Positions 22,501-35,900 are shown, numbered from the stretch's first letter. The stretch is 64,000 bases of DNA from Strongylocentrotus droebachiensis (GCA_035222895.1 JAVYIG010009843.1:1-64000); one strand, 5' to 3'. The notes: generated from the sequence alone by a model not told the origin. Made by a program: numbers and translations.

Positions 22501-25309
22501 GAGAATGTAATGAATAAGTATGAATAACTATCGAATACATACTTAAGCTACAAGCTATTCTACATCTAGGCTAAAATATGTCCTGTGATTAAATACAAAG
22601 CTTTGGTATTTACACTAAATAAAAAGATAAATAATTATATACATGTAACATAATATTTGCAAAAAGGCAAGAACCTCGGTTCAAAGTTCAACACGATTAT
22701 TCTATTAACATTTGTGATATTAGAGTTCTACGAAAGCAAGACACTGACATCTCCCAGTCATTCACCATCCGTAGTCTGTAGTCTGCAGGCACGCACAGAG
22801 TTTGATTTCAAACTTTACTAACATTCCTAAACTCAAGCCTTTAGCAGAGCCTAATTAGGCTAATTCTGTCAGTCTATGACAGTGTCATAGATTACAGACC
22901 CTATGTAGTATGCTGTCAACCTAGCCTCAATAAGGAGCTTCAGCCACACAGCTCCTTGGTCTCATCGTGCAGACACTGTTACGTACAGCGACTGAAAAGA
23001 GTTTGTCCTAGCAAACTAACACATGGGTGTATAGACTAGATGGCCCATAACAAAACAGACTAGCATACTTCCAATCATGTGGGCAAATTGTACCGGTATC
23101 ATCAATTAGGGAATCTTTATCGAAGAAATGGTTATCAAATTTTCCCAAATTAGTTGAGTTTTGTTTTGTTTCGGAGAACATTTATTTTGTGACGCAAGGT
23201 AGGAGTTCAAATTTGTCGTCTATTAATAAAACTGTGTTTTAATTCGTATCACAATTCTGTGTTTAACAAATAATTAAAACGGCTAAAAAGAGAGCAAAGT
23301 TGATGTGCGTTTGTGTTAAATTTTACTTTTATTAGAGCTTGCCCAAAGCTTAGGCACATATCATTTCTGAAACTACACACTGATTATTTTCCAAAATGAG
23401 CATTGCCAGTGGAATTCTTCCACAATGTTCACAAAAATGAATACGCAAACAACATACCTAAACCATTTTCGTAATATAATAAAATTATATGCGTAAATCG
23501 TTGTTAAGACAGTGCCTCGTTACAAATTATTTCATTCATCTTTTACCTGCATACGTAAAGGTGGAACAAATATTTTGCACCCCGTACAAACAAGGGGTTC
23601 GGGGGGTTCGCGCGACCCCCCCCCCCCCCCCTCTTTCCTATTTTTATTTTTTTGCTTAAGAGGGGGGGGGGGTGTTGATAAAAAAAATAATGGTGCCTCA
23701 TATTCTTCCCCCCCCCCCCCCACCCCCGTTGAGCATCAACCAACAACAAAATTGTGCTCACGGGGGCTGTGCACCTCTTCAATAATACCTCTACTATTTA
23801 AAGGAGCCCTCTTATAGAGGCTTACGCCAACTTATGCATTGAAACCTAAATAATTGACAGGCTATCTACATGTTCTACATAACGATGAAATTGAATGAGA
23901 AAACAGGCCATGTTATACAAATATGTATTGACCGGTGCCGTTGTCTTTACAAAGTTGAATGCCTGTTCTTTTATCTCATGCAATATACAAAGTGGCCTTC
24001 AATAATGCTTTTGTTTAAATGTTCACTCACTATGCTCGCTCGCAAGTGATCTTCAGGCCTTTCAGTACGCAAACGTACGCACATTATACACACAAATAAT
24101 ATTCAGAAGTCAGCATGACCTGGTCTCATCTTTGAGCTCAATAATGTATTTTAAAAGACGTGATATCGCACATTTGCAATATGGGTTGTTCTTTGTTTTT
24201 TCTCTTAATGCTATATCATCAAAGACTTGGAGTAAATGAATCTCAGGATCCCTATTTATTCTCGGAGAGAGGAACATCTCATCTTTTAAAAAAAGCATCC
24301 TTTTAAACAGAGAGGGGGTCATCTGAGTCATCTATTTCTCGAGAGGGAGAAAACATGTTTGAAGGTAGGCCAACATTCATTTATCTGATGCGACACTACG
24401 CGACTCTTGCTGGAAAAACTCTTCAATAGGAAGAGCGCGACCTGCAGGCCTTTTTTCCCCGTTGACAACTCTTCAAAATAATGTTCTGCAACCAACTTAC
24501 CCCCACTTTGCCCTGTTTTTAAATTATGATTACTTATATAGAATCGTGAAATGCGGAATTTAAACTTGTCGACAACCCTCTTTCTCTGATATCTTTTGTT
24601 TGGTATTTCATATTTTCTTGTAGTTCGTATTATCTCTCTTTTCACTTTTTACTTTTGTTAAAAGTCTTCTTCTCTCAGTCAGTCCCCTATGCCATTTCCA
24701 GAGGCTCCTTTTATTACTCTCCCTCTCTCTCTCTCCCTCCCTATCTCTCTCTCCCTCTCTCTCTTCCTCTCCATCTGTTTCTACCAGTCACACACCACCT
24801 CTCTCTCTGTCTCTCTCTCTATTTACATATATATCGTGTATGTACAGCTCTCTTTTAAAATATGAACTGCCTGAAATTACTTAGTGGTAAATGCAATTTT
24901 TGGTTCCAAACAAGACATTAATTTTGTTGTCACCCAATGCTCCCCCATTTCTCTCTCTCTCTCTCTCTCTTCATCTCTTTCTCCCTCATATTTCATACTG
25001 ATGCTTTCACAATCTTGCAAATTGCCAAAGCCCTAAATGTATAATTTGAAATGTGATATGTGAATGATACCAATCATGGGAGCAACTGAATCAGATTTAA
25101 TTGTGCAAAATCTTGTTTGCTTCTTTATTGATATATCGATCATTACCATGGCAACCTTTTAAACATGTTTTTATACGAAAATAATTTTTAAGCACTGCCC
25201 TACCTTTTACTAAATTTGTCCAAAGACATAACAAAATCTGCATTTTACCTACAAGTATAATTTGTTTAATTCATTGAAGCATCTATTTGATTATATAATT
25301 CCCAGATTT
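22501..25309. other. Intergenic region of unit 2, right part
   Basis: Colinear with 4670-7390 of unit 1, and in its second half with 44660-46430 of unit 3. It contains a poly-C/poly-G segment (23580-23725) and CT-rich tracts (24717-24822, 24948-24972). No gene is supported. Confidence 0.6.
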
Positions 25310-25560
25310 GGGGTCGAGGGGTTACGTCGCCGAACTGTTGATCACAAGTTGGGGGTTCAAGTCCCGCCGCGGCACTAAGACATTGATCTACATCCACACT
25401 CAAGCCAGGGGATGTAAATGGGTACCTGGCAGGAATTAATTCCTTGAAATGCTAGAGCGCTGTAATGGTAGCACAGCTAAAACCGCGGTAATAATCTCCA
25501 AGTTTTGAAGCGCTTAGAGACTTAATTGTGATTCGCGCTATATAAAAGCTGAGTATTATT
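25310..25560 (+). mobile_element. tRNA-derived SINE, unit 2 copy
   Basis: The tRNA-like head has B-box GGTTCAAGTCC. The body AAATGGGTACCTGGCAGGAA...GCTAGAGCGCTG follows, with a tail GCGCTTAGAGAC...GCGCTATATAAAAG and a T-rich end. It is orthologous to 7391 and 46431. Confidence 0.75.
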
Positions 25561-27645
25561 TTTGTATTGGTTTTTGTTAGTGTCGCTGTTTCCGTTATTA
25601 AAGAAAATACACTACCCATCTGGCTATGCAATTTCCACCACAACATTTAATTCATTCGAAATTCAAACACATGTATTTTTATTCATATATTGTATATATA
25701 AGTTCAACATTATTTTATTACAAATATGGTTAAAATATTCAGATTTCTGAATATGTACCAAGTAATGTGCCATAATGTACAACGATGGCGACACGACAAA
25801 TGCTCCGGCGGCGGTTGCTCCAGGCTTTATTGCATCAGGGATGTGGTAGCCTATAATCTAGGCGGAGTGCCGAGCTTTTTTCTTTGCTGCTAGACTAACT
25901 ATGGTGGCTCCTAAGGGACACGCAAACGCAAAATTTGACCTTTTCCTTTGCAACAAATTTGTGGATTTTCACGTCAAAGACGTGAAAATCCACAAATTTG
26001 ACGTATACCTATGCAACAAATTTGTGGATTTATACGTCAAAGACGTGAAAATCCACAAATTTGACGTATACCTATGCAACAAATTTGTGGATTTTCACGT
26101 CAAAGACGTGAAAATCCACAAATTTGACGTATACCTTTGCTTGGTAATTTGTTCGTTTTTCTGTACTCAATGGCACTGAAGGGACACGCAGACATGAAAA
26201 TCTGCGTCCGATATATACGTCTGCGTCTCTCAAAATGGACACGCAGACGTGAATATTGGACGCAGATTTTCCAGCAGATTTTCACCAGGAAGATAAGCGT
26301 ATATGGGTGGTCTGCCCGCCTAGTTACTGATAAAGGGATTACCAGCTGGTATCTCATAGTCTTCTAATTGCAGACCCTATACGTGTGTCTAAAGTCTCAC
26401 TGTTATTGTTTTCAGCAAGAAGAGGACATTGATGCGCTTGGCAATGGAATGCTACATGTTGCAATGTACATGTTATTCATTCACTATCATTATCATTGTT
26501 TGAGGACAATCAGATGACTAATAGAGGAAGTTCTGAAACAATAACAATAACAATTGATACCATGCATGTGGACTTAATTTGTTTCATTGATTTAGTTACC
26601 AACAGCAAATAAATACGGTAGGCCTACAATGATTTTTTTTTTAAAGCATTTTCATGACGAAATCTTATAGAAAGAGAGAGATAAACAAAAAAGGAGGGAA
26701 ATAGAGGAGTGAGAGAAAGGGGGAAAGAAGGCGCAGAGAGAAGGATATGTTAATAGAGAGCAGGAGAGGCTCCTAAACATCATGTCTACATTTTCAATTC
26801 AGACAAAATAATATAGACAACAAAATCACAAAGAAATACAAACACATTGAAATTGTTGATTTTCTTCTTCTCTCATTACCAAGCAGGCAAGCACTTACTA
26901 CTTTTTGTGCATCCTGTTGCGACTACCCCCCCCCCCCCTCCTATCCCACCCTTTTATTCTCTCTCTATTTCTTTCCATCTCTCTCTCTCTATCTATCTCT
27001 CTCCCCTTCTCTCGATCTTTTCCTCCTTTCTCCCTCCCAATTAATCTGTCTCTCCCCTCTCTCTCCTCAGTCTATCCCAATTTGTCTGCCCCTCTCTATT
27101 TCTCTCTCCCTTTCTCTCTCTCCTCTTTCTCATTTCTCTTTCCCAATCTGTCTCTCCCTTCTCTCTCCCAATCTGTGTCTCCCCTCTCTTTCTCTCTCTC
27201 TCCTCTTCACCTTTCTCCCAATCTGTTTATCCTCTTTCTATCTCTCTCTCTCTCTCTTCTTTCAACGTTTCTCTCCCCCAATCTGTCTCTCACCTCTCTC
27301 CTTTTCTCTCTCTCCCTCTCTCTCTCTCGAATTTCGAATACACACAGTACAGAGAGAATGGGAAGGGAGGAAGTACAGGAAAGAGAGCGAGAGAGAGAGA
27401 AAATCTGCGTCCAATATTCACGTCTGCGTCTCCCAAAAGGGACACGCAGACATAAATATTGGACGCAGATTTTGTTTGTCTGCGTGCCCCTTCAGGGCCA
27501 TTGAGTACAGAAAAACGAAAAAATTACCAAGCAAAGGTATACGTCAAATTTGTGGATTTTCACGTCTTTGACGTAAAAATCCACAAATTTGTTGCATAGG
27601 TATACGTCAAATTTTTCGTTTGCGTGTCCCTTAGGAGCCACCATA

Positions 27646-27849
27646 ACTAACCCTATCGCGAAGCGGCTCGCGAATTTTTTTTCCGTACTCGAGAGGGCAA
27701 ATACCGGTACTAACCCTAACCCTAACCCTAACCCTAACCCTAACCCTAACCCTATGGGATTTTTGCTCTCTCGAGTACGGAAAAAAAATTAGCAAGCGGC
27801 TCGCGACTCACGGTTCGTAGTCTCGCCGTATCAGACGTTCTGCTTAAGG
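27646..27849. mobile_element. Nested palindromic insert with telomere-type repeats
   Basis: The right arm of the fold-back element is interrupted here compared with its left arm (CTAGACTAACTATGGTGG is continuous at 25890-25907). The insert has mirrored segments: AAGCGGCTCGCGAA...CCGTACTCGAGAGGGCAAA on the left and TTTGCTCTCTCGAGTACGG...GCAAGCGGCTCGCGAC on the right. Between them lies (CTAACC) repeated about 7.5 times (27710-27754), the animal telomere motif. The target duplication is unclear. Confidence 0.75.
27710..27754. repeat. Interstitial telomere-type repeat (CTAACC)n
   Basis: Forty-five bases of uninterrupted CCCTAA/TTAGGG units, flanked by inverted arms of the nested insert. Single copies of the motif also sit at the edges of the insert (ACTAACCCTATCGCG and AAGGGTTAG). 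Confidence 0.9.
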
Positions 27850-27911
27850 GTTAGTCTAGCAGCAAAGAAAAAAGCTCGGCACTCCGCCTAGATTATAGGC
27901 TAGGGATGTGG

Positions 27912-29131
27912 GGTTGGGGTTGAATTTGTTGTTTGTTTTTTGGGGGCTTAGCTTGTGCTTGGTCTTGACGTTGGGTGCGGTGAAGGTTTCTTGTCCGGGG
28001 TTTGGATTGGGAGTTTAAACAATGTACTGAATTGCCGCGGAGTAATTGTAGCCGAAACAGGTGTCGTAGAAGCACAGTTATATATTGTATGTACAAAACG
28101 AATTACAATTTACTACCATAATGTTAATACGCATATGTATAACGTGTAATCTTACTTTGTCACTGATGTATACTTTGTATTAAAAAAAACTGCAATTCAG
28201 CTCTCGGGCCGCGAATGTTTTTTGTAATGAATTAAAGCATTTTAAATAAATTATTAAATAAATGAAACAATTTTTTGAATTTGAAACAAAGACAATTCAA
28301 CTAATGAAAATGATGTACAGTTTGTTGGGTATTTACATTCAAAGTTTTATATTCTGTATTCCTCTGGTCATTCATTACTTTAATATTCATTATTCATTCA
28401 TGTTTTTCGTTATTGTTTCAGGTATTAATTTACTTACTTATCTATTTCAAACTGGCGGTAGGTACAAAAATAGAAACGAGCGTTGCAACTATTTCATTGA
28501 AAAAGTTCGATTCTTCTGCTTCGAATTATTCTTTTAAGCAATAAATTGAAATGTGAAATTCGGAAATTAAATGATTGACCATAAGTAATATTTTTTGGAA
28601 CGATTAAAGTTTTAAAATATATCAAAATTGCTCCGGCTGTAATAAGTGACTATATAATTACTAACATTAATTGAAGTTCTATATCATGTTACTTGCCAAA
28701 AGAGAAATCAAAATCTACTCTTTAAAAAAAGTCACGTCTTGCATGCCGTTCTTGTCATATTAAAAAAAAAAAAGATTAAATTATGTATGCGGTGTTTGGA
28801 TACAAATTTTAACATTGCAATATACACAATATGATTTGGTTAATGATAATGAAGGTTATGTCTATTACTGTTCTTAACCATTCAGGTAATTTATTAATAA
28901 TTTAATAATTCAAATGATTTTATTTCTCATGCAAAACATAATACAAGAATAATTATATCACAAAAACTATGCAATGAAACGACAAAAAAGGACGAGAAAA
29001 GAGGAACTAACTTGAAGTAGAGTTTGTTGAAGTGTTAGTTCCTCAGATGCTGTTTTACAATAACATATAAACAAAGTATGCTTAGAAATACATCTAACAT
29101 CAAATGTTATAAACAAATCAACTGGATTTTT
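27912..29131. other. Intergenic region of unit 2, 3' flank of gene 2
   Basis: Non-coding; matches 7870-8917 and 46990-48180. A TTTATT at about 28919 (AATAAA on the minus strand), also present in unit 1 at about 8698, could be a distal polyadenylation signal for the gene, but this is a guess. Confidence 0.5.
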
Positions 29132-29343
29132 CCCGCTTACGACGCCTAACGTCCACCGCGGGACGCTTCATCAGGCCGACCTATATACCGACGGGTCTTT
29201 GAAAGGTTTATCAGAGAAGGGCAGTTCTTTCATGGCGTTCCCTGACCGGAATACCATTTTCACGGGTCAAGAATCATACGGCATCAGAGACCGGTCGGCT
29301 CGATGAAGCATCCAGAAGTGAACCTGAAACGTCGCAAGCTTAG
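29132..29343. repeat. Inverted CTGATGAAGC...ACGTCG module downstream of copy 2
   Basis: Same structure as 8918-9124. The right end reads CGATGAAGCATCC...CCTGAAACGTCGCAAGC, retaining GAAAC. It sits about 45 bp beyond the stop codon of the intact gene, so it may be part of the 3' untranslated region. Confidence 0.4.
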
Positions 29344-29386
29344 ATTTGTGTTAGTACACTTGGCTTGATCAAGATTCTCTGGTGAT

Positions 29387-29967
29387 TTATAAACTGAGTA
29401 CTCTCTGGGGAACATCCATTATGATCTTTAGGAGGAAAAGGAGCATTATTTTCTCCGGGAATGGATCAATAAGAACGAGTTGATAAATCAGATCTTCTTC
29501 TTCCAAGATGGTGGATTCCTCGTCGGGTTTTCCACCAGAAGATACCAGAGGGGCTATCTCAGATAAATCTTCAGGTAGGACTTGCATTTCATGTATGGAC
29601 GATTGCTCAGCAGGTTGAATGCTACTTACATTGGTCATATCATCACCAGCGTGAATTTCTTCAGAGGACACGTCTTCAGAAGTCACCTTAGATGCATCCA
29701 AGTTCTGTGTACTGCTCTCCGGTGAGTTGTCAGGATGTTGACTCCTACTTCCATCTGTCAAGTCCTCCTGGGTTTTGGAATCCATGTCTCCTGTATGTCC
29801 ATCTCGAGGAGTGTGGTCATTACTTCCTGTAGCGTCCTGAAGTACCTGGGTGTCAGTCTTTCCTTTGGTCTGGTCTTCTTCTAGAGAGGTCTCATCTCTA
29901 GTAGAGAGCTGCTGATAATTGACATCTTCTTTATCATATTCAGCATCGATCTGTTCTTCTACAACAC
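29387..29967 (-). CDS. Copy 2 exon 7: acidic tail with hydrophobic C-terminus
   Basis: About 192 residues from GVVEEQIDAEYDKEDVN to VPQRVLSL and a stop. It is rich in D, E, S, T and Q, probably disordered. The last 21 residues contain KIMLLFLLKIIM, a strikingly hydrophobic stretch conserved in all three copies. No known domain was recognised. Confidence 0.65.
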
Positions 29968-32900
29968 CTAACCGACAGTAAGAAAGAAAACACGTAATTG
30001 GTTTATTTCTCAAAACACATCGAAATGATTGTGTAGAACTTATCGCAGCGAATTTCATTTATTTTTTATTTTTATGTTCACCAGGTAATATATGAGAACT
30101 TGAAGTTGGTAGTAAGTATCTGTTTGGCTTTTTATTTGTGAGGAAATTGCTAACTGAAAGTTGTACCTAAGCTCTTTTTAAGTATATCCTCTCTGCATTA
30201 CGTCACCTTAGTATTTATATCAACAGTGTAAAAATGTGGAAAACGAGTCTGCTTCAGAAAATTCCGTCAATCTGACTTTAAACACATGGGCCGTATTGTA
30301 TACCGAATAGAACAGCATGTTGCTGAAGTGTTGAATGGGGTCCTCGATTACGAAACTACAATTGTTCTTAATGAAAATATACGTTACCTTCGCTGAGATA
30401 CAGGTCTGCAAGGTTGACCAACTTGGCAGCGTGCAGTGCCTTCGTTAGCTCAATCCGTTCATCTTCCCTGGACACACCTTCTCTCCATTGTTTCAGCATA
30501 TGACGAGTTCCATCACTGGTAACACGGTTGAACTTCACATTGGTCATGAGCGCTCTCTGTATATCACCATGTAGGATTCCCAGCTGACCAGCAAGGCTGT
30601 CGATCTTGGCTTCATCGTAAAGATCGTCAGCTATCTTCATTAAGATGTATGCAAACTCATCATCTGGGGGCTCCTCTCTAGAACGGTAAAAAAGACAAAC
30701 ATGGGGCGGTCAGTGAACATAGGTATGACGAATGAACTTTAAATTAGTACAAATCTTTACTTAGGTGAATACAAAAAAAGTCAATATAAATTCTTCCGGT
30801 AATGAGACTTTAGAGGATTATGTTATACTATAACTCTAATCAAGAGTATCACCTTCTATTCGTTTTTATGACAGACCGTGTATAGCAGCTGACTGCCACA
30901 AATAGACAGCGTTCCCATTTAGAGACTATGCTCAACATGCTCAAATTATAAAATTTTATTTAAATTCATTAAAGGATTTCACTTTCAACTTAAATCACAT
31001 AGACTGGAATGCAGCTAAGATTTTTATTTCTTTGTTTAATGAGTTTCAATCTTTTATTCACTTCTGCTTTTACATAATCACATGTGGTCATGAAATGTCT
31101 AAACATGATTTTTGATTTATAGAACATATCTGTTGCTGTACTTTTAGCACTGTTATTGACAGTCTAGCATCACTTATTTTACACACCAAAGTACATTCCG
31201 TAGTAGTTTTTCACTATAAGAGAAATAATGCGTTTATTGTCAATTTGCCATGTAAAGAGTTAAGATATTTCAACTCACCCTGCTTGTACTGTATCACTCA
31301 TTCCCAGTCCTCCGGTTGAATTATCCTCAAATGATGATGTGCCTGTCATGAAGGAATGAAGTCAGTTTGAATGAGAAGGATAACAAAAAAGAATTTAAGA
31401 TACAAATTTGGAATGTTCTCTATCGTTCACTGTATCGGTATTCTAAGTAATTTCAAACTCTAAAAAGATAGCAAAAATGGGGTAGGGAGCTATAAAGACC
31501 ATAATGGATTGATAAGCTTCACATTATACATATTTCAAAAAGTAGCAACAAATTTGATTGGACGTATATAGTATAATGTTTGTTTTTAAAAACTTTTAAA
31601 GGAAATTGATATTGGAAAATAAAGTCTTACCACTCTGAGCTTGTTTTCCAGAAGCCACCCAGCGAATGAAACTCCATTGATGTGTCTCTGCTTTCTTCTT
31701 TTGCTCTGCTGATCGTATCTCACTTTCTATTTGAATTTTGGTTCTCAGCTTCCAGGTCTCACGCTTATGTTGCTCCAAAAGCCCTTCCTTATAGTCATGC
31801 TCCTTCTTCCAGCTTAATTCTATTGACCATTTTTCTTTTTCAAACCGCGCTCTGTCTTCCTCTCTTCCGTTCTTTAATTCTTCAACTTGCTGTTTTAGAG
31901 TCGTCTCGTTTCGCTCTTTCTCCTCTAGCGTTTTTGTCAATGTTTTTTCCCGTTGTAGCCTAGACACTAATTTCGTCGTCATTTCTTCGTTGTCGGTCTC
32001 TAGTACCTCAACCTGACGCCTTGCCTTCTCTTCTGCCCCCTGTACATTTTCAGCCATTGTTTCGATACGCAGATCCTTTGATTGTAGTTTCTTCTCAAAT
32101 TCCATCTCCCTCTGCTTGTACGTCTCCATTATCTGTTTTGCTCTTTTCTCGTTTTCCATCATTGCCCTTTCACTTTGTTCACGCCTTTCTTGTTCAACCT
32201 TCATCGTATCTTGTAGTCTTCCATTTTCACTGACTATGCTTGCGCGACTTGCACGGGACTCGTTGAGTTCCTGCTCTAAGTCTGTAATTCTACCTCGGAG
32301 TAACTTCTTTGCTTCTTCTTCTTCTCTAATGTCTTCTCCGTGCCTCTTCTGTGCTTCTGTGACATCCTTTCTCCCTTGGTTCCATAACCGCTCAAAGCTG
32401 GGAAAAGAATACAGCTGTATTAGGTCAGCAGATATCCCTTCGTCACCCTTCTTCAGGCATCCATGGAGGAGGTGAAGCCACTGCAACCGTTTCTCATCAT
32501 TTGAGCGATCGCCATACATGGGAGGTAGGTCATAGACAGTGACCCCGAGCTTTTTTAGTTTATTTTTTGCCTTCTCGATGATTTCACTTTGCCCGGTAGT
32601 TATCATGGCACATATAGGGACGTGACCTATCCAAAAGAAAACAAATCAGTTCAATCAAAGAAGTCATTTAATCGTCTCATGACCTCTATGTAACCCACAT
32701 TTGTCACCTAATCCCATTTTTTTAGGGGGGGGGGGTATATTTGTTTACACCAGAGTAAGGATCGAAACTGTTCATTTTTTATTCACATCTGTGCTTTCAA
32801 ATATTGCCATTAAACGTGCTATATGTGCATAGAGTATACCACCATTTTCTAAGGTTGTAAATAGAACTGGCGAGTGAGTGAAGGATCGATGGAGCGAGAG

Positions 32901-35900
32901 GGGGAAAAGAAAAGTAATACAGAAAAGAGACTGCAGAAGAACCAGAAAAGGGAGTAAACATAGCCGTAGTCAGGAGATAATTATACATTTACAACTATGA
33001 AAATTAAAATTTGTAATCACATGGGCCTATTATATAATAATACAGGGCTGCACAAAAAGAGGAAAGAATCAGCATGCATGCACAAGGAAAGAAAAGGTAT
33101 TTAATTTACAAATTGAACTGACGAAGGGCGATTTAGAGTTCACGATATCATCCTGATCGAAATTGATGAGGTGCAATTAAGGGCTTGAATGCATAATGGA
33201 TAATATAGAAAACTAAGATAAGTACTTGATTTTAGGGTCATATTGCATGAATTATGGTTGTTTCCTCGATTGTTTTATGTCCTAGTCATAACTGTTGAAA
33301 AAAACAAATTCTATAGCAGGTGTCATTATCGTTAAGGCCCTTTAACACTTTCACGGATCGCATCACGGATCATCCCGGATCTTAATCCGGGGTGTTCCGG
33401 CGTGCGACACCACGATTTCTTCTCGATGCCGGTGTGGATACGTTCCGAACTGGGTGTATACACGGGCAAGTACGGTGTCTCCACGGACAGACAAGGTAGC
33501 AACGCGGACCACGCCGAAAACGCATACGGAGCTAACACGGATTTCAAGGAAGAGCACGGAGGCTACTGGGTACTTGTACGGTCCTTACACGGAGGTGTAC
33601 GTTGTCTATTGGGATATCTCCAGAATGTTGACGGGTGACTTGAGCTTGTAGGCGCTCATTTGATATACGGAATTTCAAACCCGGATGAAACCGGTGTTAA
33701 TACGGACCTCCCGGTGTCTACACGGACTGTCCCGGATGTATTCGGCGGCTACACGGAGGTACACGGTGCCTACAGGGAAGAGGACGGATTGTTTCATCCG
33801 TGAACTCCGGGATGAAAAATTAAGCAAGCTTAATTTTTTCCCCGGATATGCCGGTACGCCAAGGATCACGCCGGATGCCTCCCCGGTGTATACACGGTAA
33901 TGCCGGAGATAACACTGATGATCCCGGAGCGACGATCCGGGATGATCCGTGATGTGATCCGTGAAAGTGTAAAAGGGCCTTAGATACACGTACCTACCCA
34001 TTTAATAGCATGGCAAATAACATGAATCTTTATATGTAAATACAAATTACCAACCTTTATATTCAAAACTTTCATGTGTGAAAAAAAAAAGGTCGTAATG
34101 TTATTCATTTATTCATATCTTCGTTCGTCCATTCTCGTAATCAATACGGTGGTTTATATCACTGCATTGTGTGTATCAACAAGGCAATTGTTTATTAATT
34201 CACAATTGTTTAAAGATACTCGTCCTACCTATAGCGTAAAGGATTATGGGCAAACTCACCTGTAACGCTCTTTATTGTCTTGATCCATTGTTGGTAATGG
34301 TCGAAACTAGACGGTCTAATAAAAATGATAAAATGCACATTTTCAAAATCGCCATTATCACGTGGTGATAATTAAAGAGGTAATGATAATAAAATGCACA
34401 CAATTTGATTCTCAACCCGCCCCTACCGAAGGCCTCCTCAAGAAAAGACATTGTTGCTGATTTTCCTTGCCACATTGCCCCGAAAAATGTGTTTATTTCG
34501 GTCCGCGGTATCAGAACGATGTCACCCGCCCACAAGCGCCGTAATTTATGACCGGGAATCCTTCATAATTTCGATATTAAAGATGTAAAGATATCAAACA
34601 TATTCGGGCAAATTGCTGTCAAATTCGGGTAACAGAAATAAGGAGAAACATTATACAATCATGTTTGAATGGACGAAAGTGATAAACAGTGGCGTATCTA
34701 AATATTATTCCGCTAGGGGCAAACCATGACATTGCCCCCCCCCCCCCCCCCCCTGCCCAAAAGTATCCGCATTACTATACAAGCGAAAGGGCAGTATATA
34801 CAATAATTTCAATCTACATTAAAACACAATTTCTTGTCACCATATAAATATTCCAAAGGCACCATCTACTGCAGCCGTAAGCGTACCAGCATTACCATGC
34901 GATTACAAAAATGGTTGTCGATTTCATTCAAATATGTATTGCCCATGTGAATATGGAGAGCGGCCGTCATTGTTGGTCAAACAGCTTGTGAGCGTCAAGT
35001 AACGCCCGGCTGGAATGCTCCCCAGGGAGTGGAGATTGTGCACACAGTGTGTGCGGGCAAGCACTGAATCCAATGACCGGGGTAATAGTATATTTGTAAA
35101 GCGCTTAGAGACATTTGTATTAAGCGCTATATAAAAATTAAATATTATTATTATTATTATTATACTCACGTTAGTAACAGCACCATACATCCGGCCTTCC
35201 CAGCAAGGTCTCGTACAACGTCGCCTGAAACTGGTAAGATGGTAAAAGAGAACGTATTTGATACATTGTGCATGATGAACCTTGTGGATACTATGAACAT
35301 GATAGTTAGCCTACATGCAGAAGTAGAGAGAGAACAAAGTAATCAAACTTCTGTAGTTTTATTAATTGATGTGCCAAAATAACACAAATAAATGAATTGT
35401 TTGTGTTAAAATATTTAAATAAACTACACATAAATAATATGTTGTGATAATAAAACAGTGAACATAATGGGTGTCATAAAGAGAATCTTACATGTGTTTG
35501 AAAGTCGTGGAATCATACTAAGAAGTAATAAGGGGGTGCCAAAATAATGATGAATCCATGAATCTATGTTGTCCTATATCAGTTTAATGTCATGTGGGAA
35601 ATTTGTAAGAATTGCAGTGCGGGCAAAAATGGTACAATTCCAAAACCCTGAATAAAACACCTATAACGACATCAACATAATGAGGATGTTTGAAAAGTCC
35701 AAGACATCACTCTCTTCAATGAAATGATGCATCCATATATTATCACTGTTTGAGCTTCATGATATTGAAATTGTATTTGAGGAAAGCTTGTTATGGAGCC
35801 TTGTTTGTATCCCCATGGGCTTTTGAGAAATAACAAAATAATGTTATTATTCGCAGTTCTTTTTGCTAATCTTAATGTCGTATTTGAAGATTGACCATGT

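Larger units (their letters stand above)
25847..27902. mobile_element. 2,056-bp fold-back TIR element with 9-bp target duplication
   Basis: The outer ends are 53-bp perfect inverted repeats starting TAGCCTATAATCTAGGCGGA. GGGATGTGG is duplicated at 25838-25846 and 27903-27911, and it occurs once in the uninterrupted sites of unit 1 (about 7856) and unit 3 (about 46979). Inside, longer arms mirror each other: 25899-26280 against 27405-27645. The left arm has about three alternating copies of a unit with AAATTTGTGGATTTTCACGT and its complement. The middle has a CT-rich tract (26942-27330) and no transposase. The family is unknown; Mutator-like or Merlin-like elements also make duplications near 9 bp. 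Confidence 0.85.

Noticed and set aside
25861..26150. CRISPR-like array
   Set aside because: Repeats alternate in orientation with no unique spacers; they belong to a fold-back transposon in an animal genome.
25901..26179. Open frame with repeated KFVDFHVKDVKIHKFDVYLC
   Set aside because: Produced by the palindromic repeat unit of the fold-back element arm; no start context or conservation.
26905..27504. Long plus-strand open frame of about 199 residues
   Set aside because: Almost entirely serine/leucine/proline from a CT-rich tract inside the fold-back element; low-complexity artefact.
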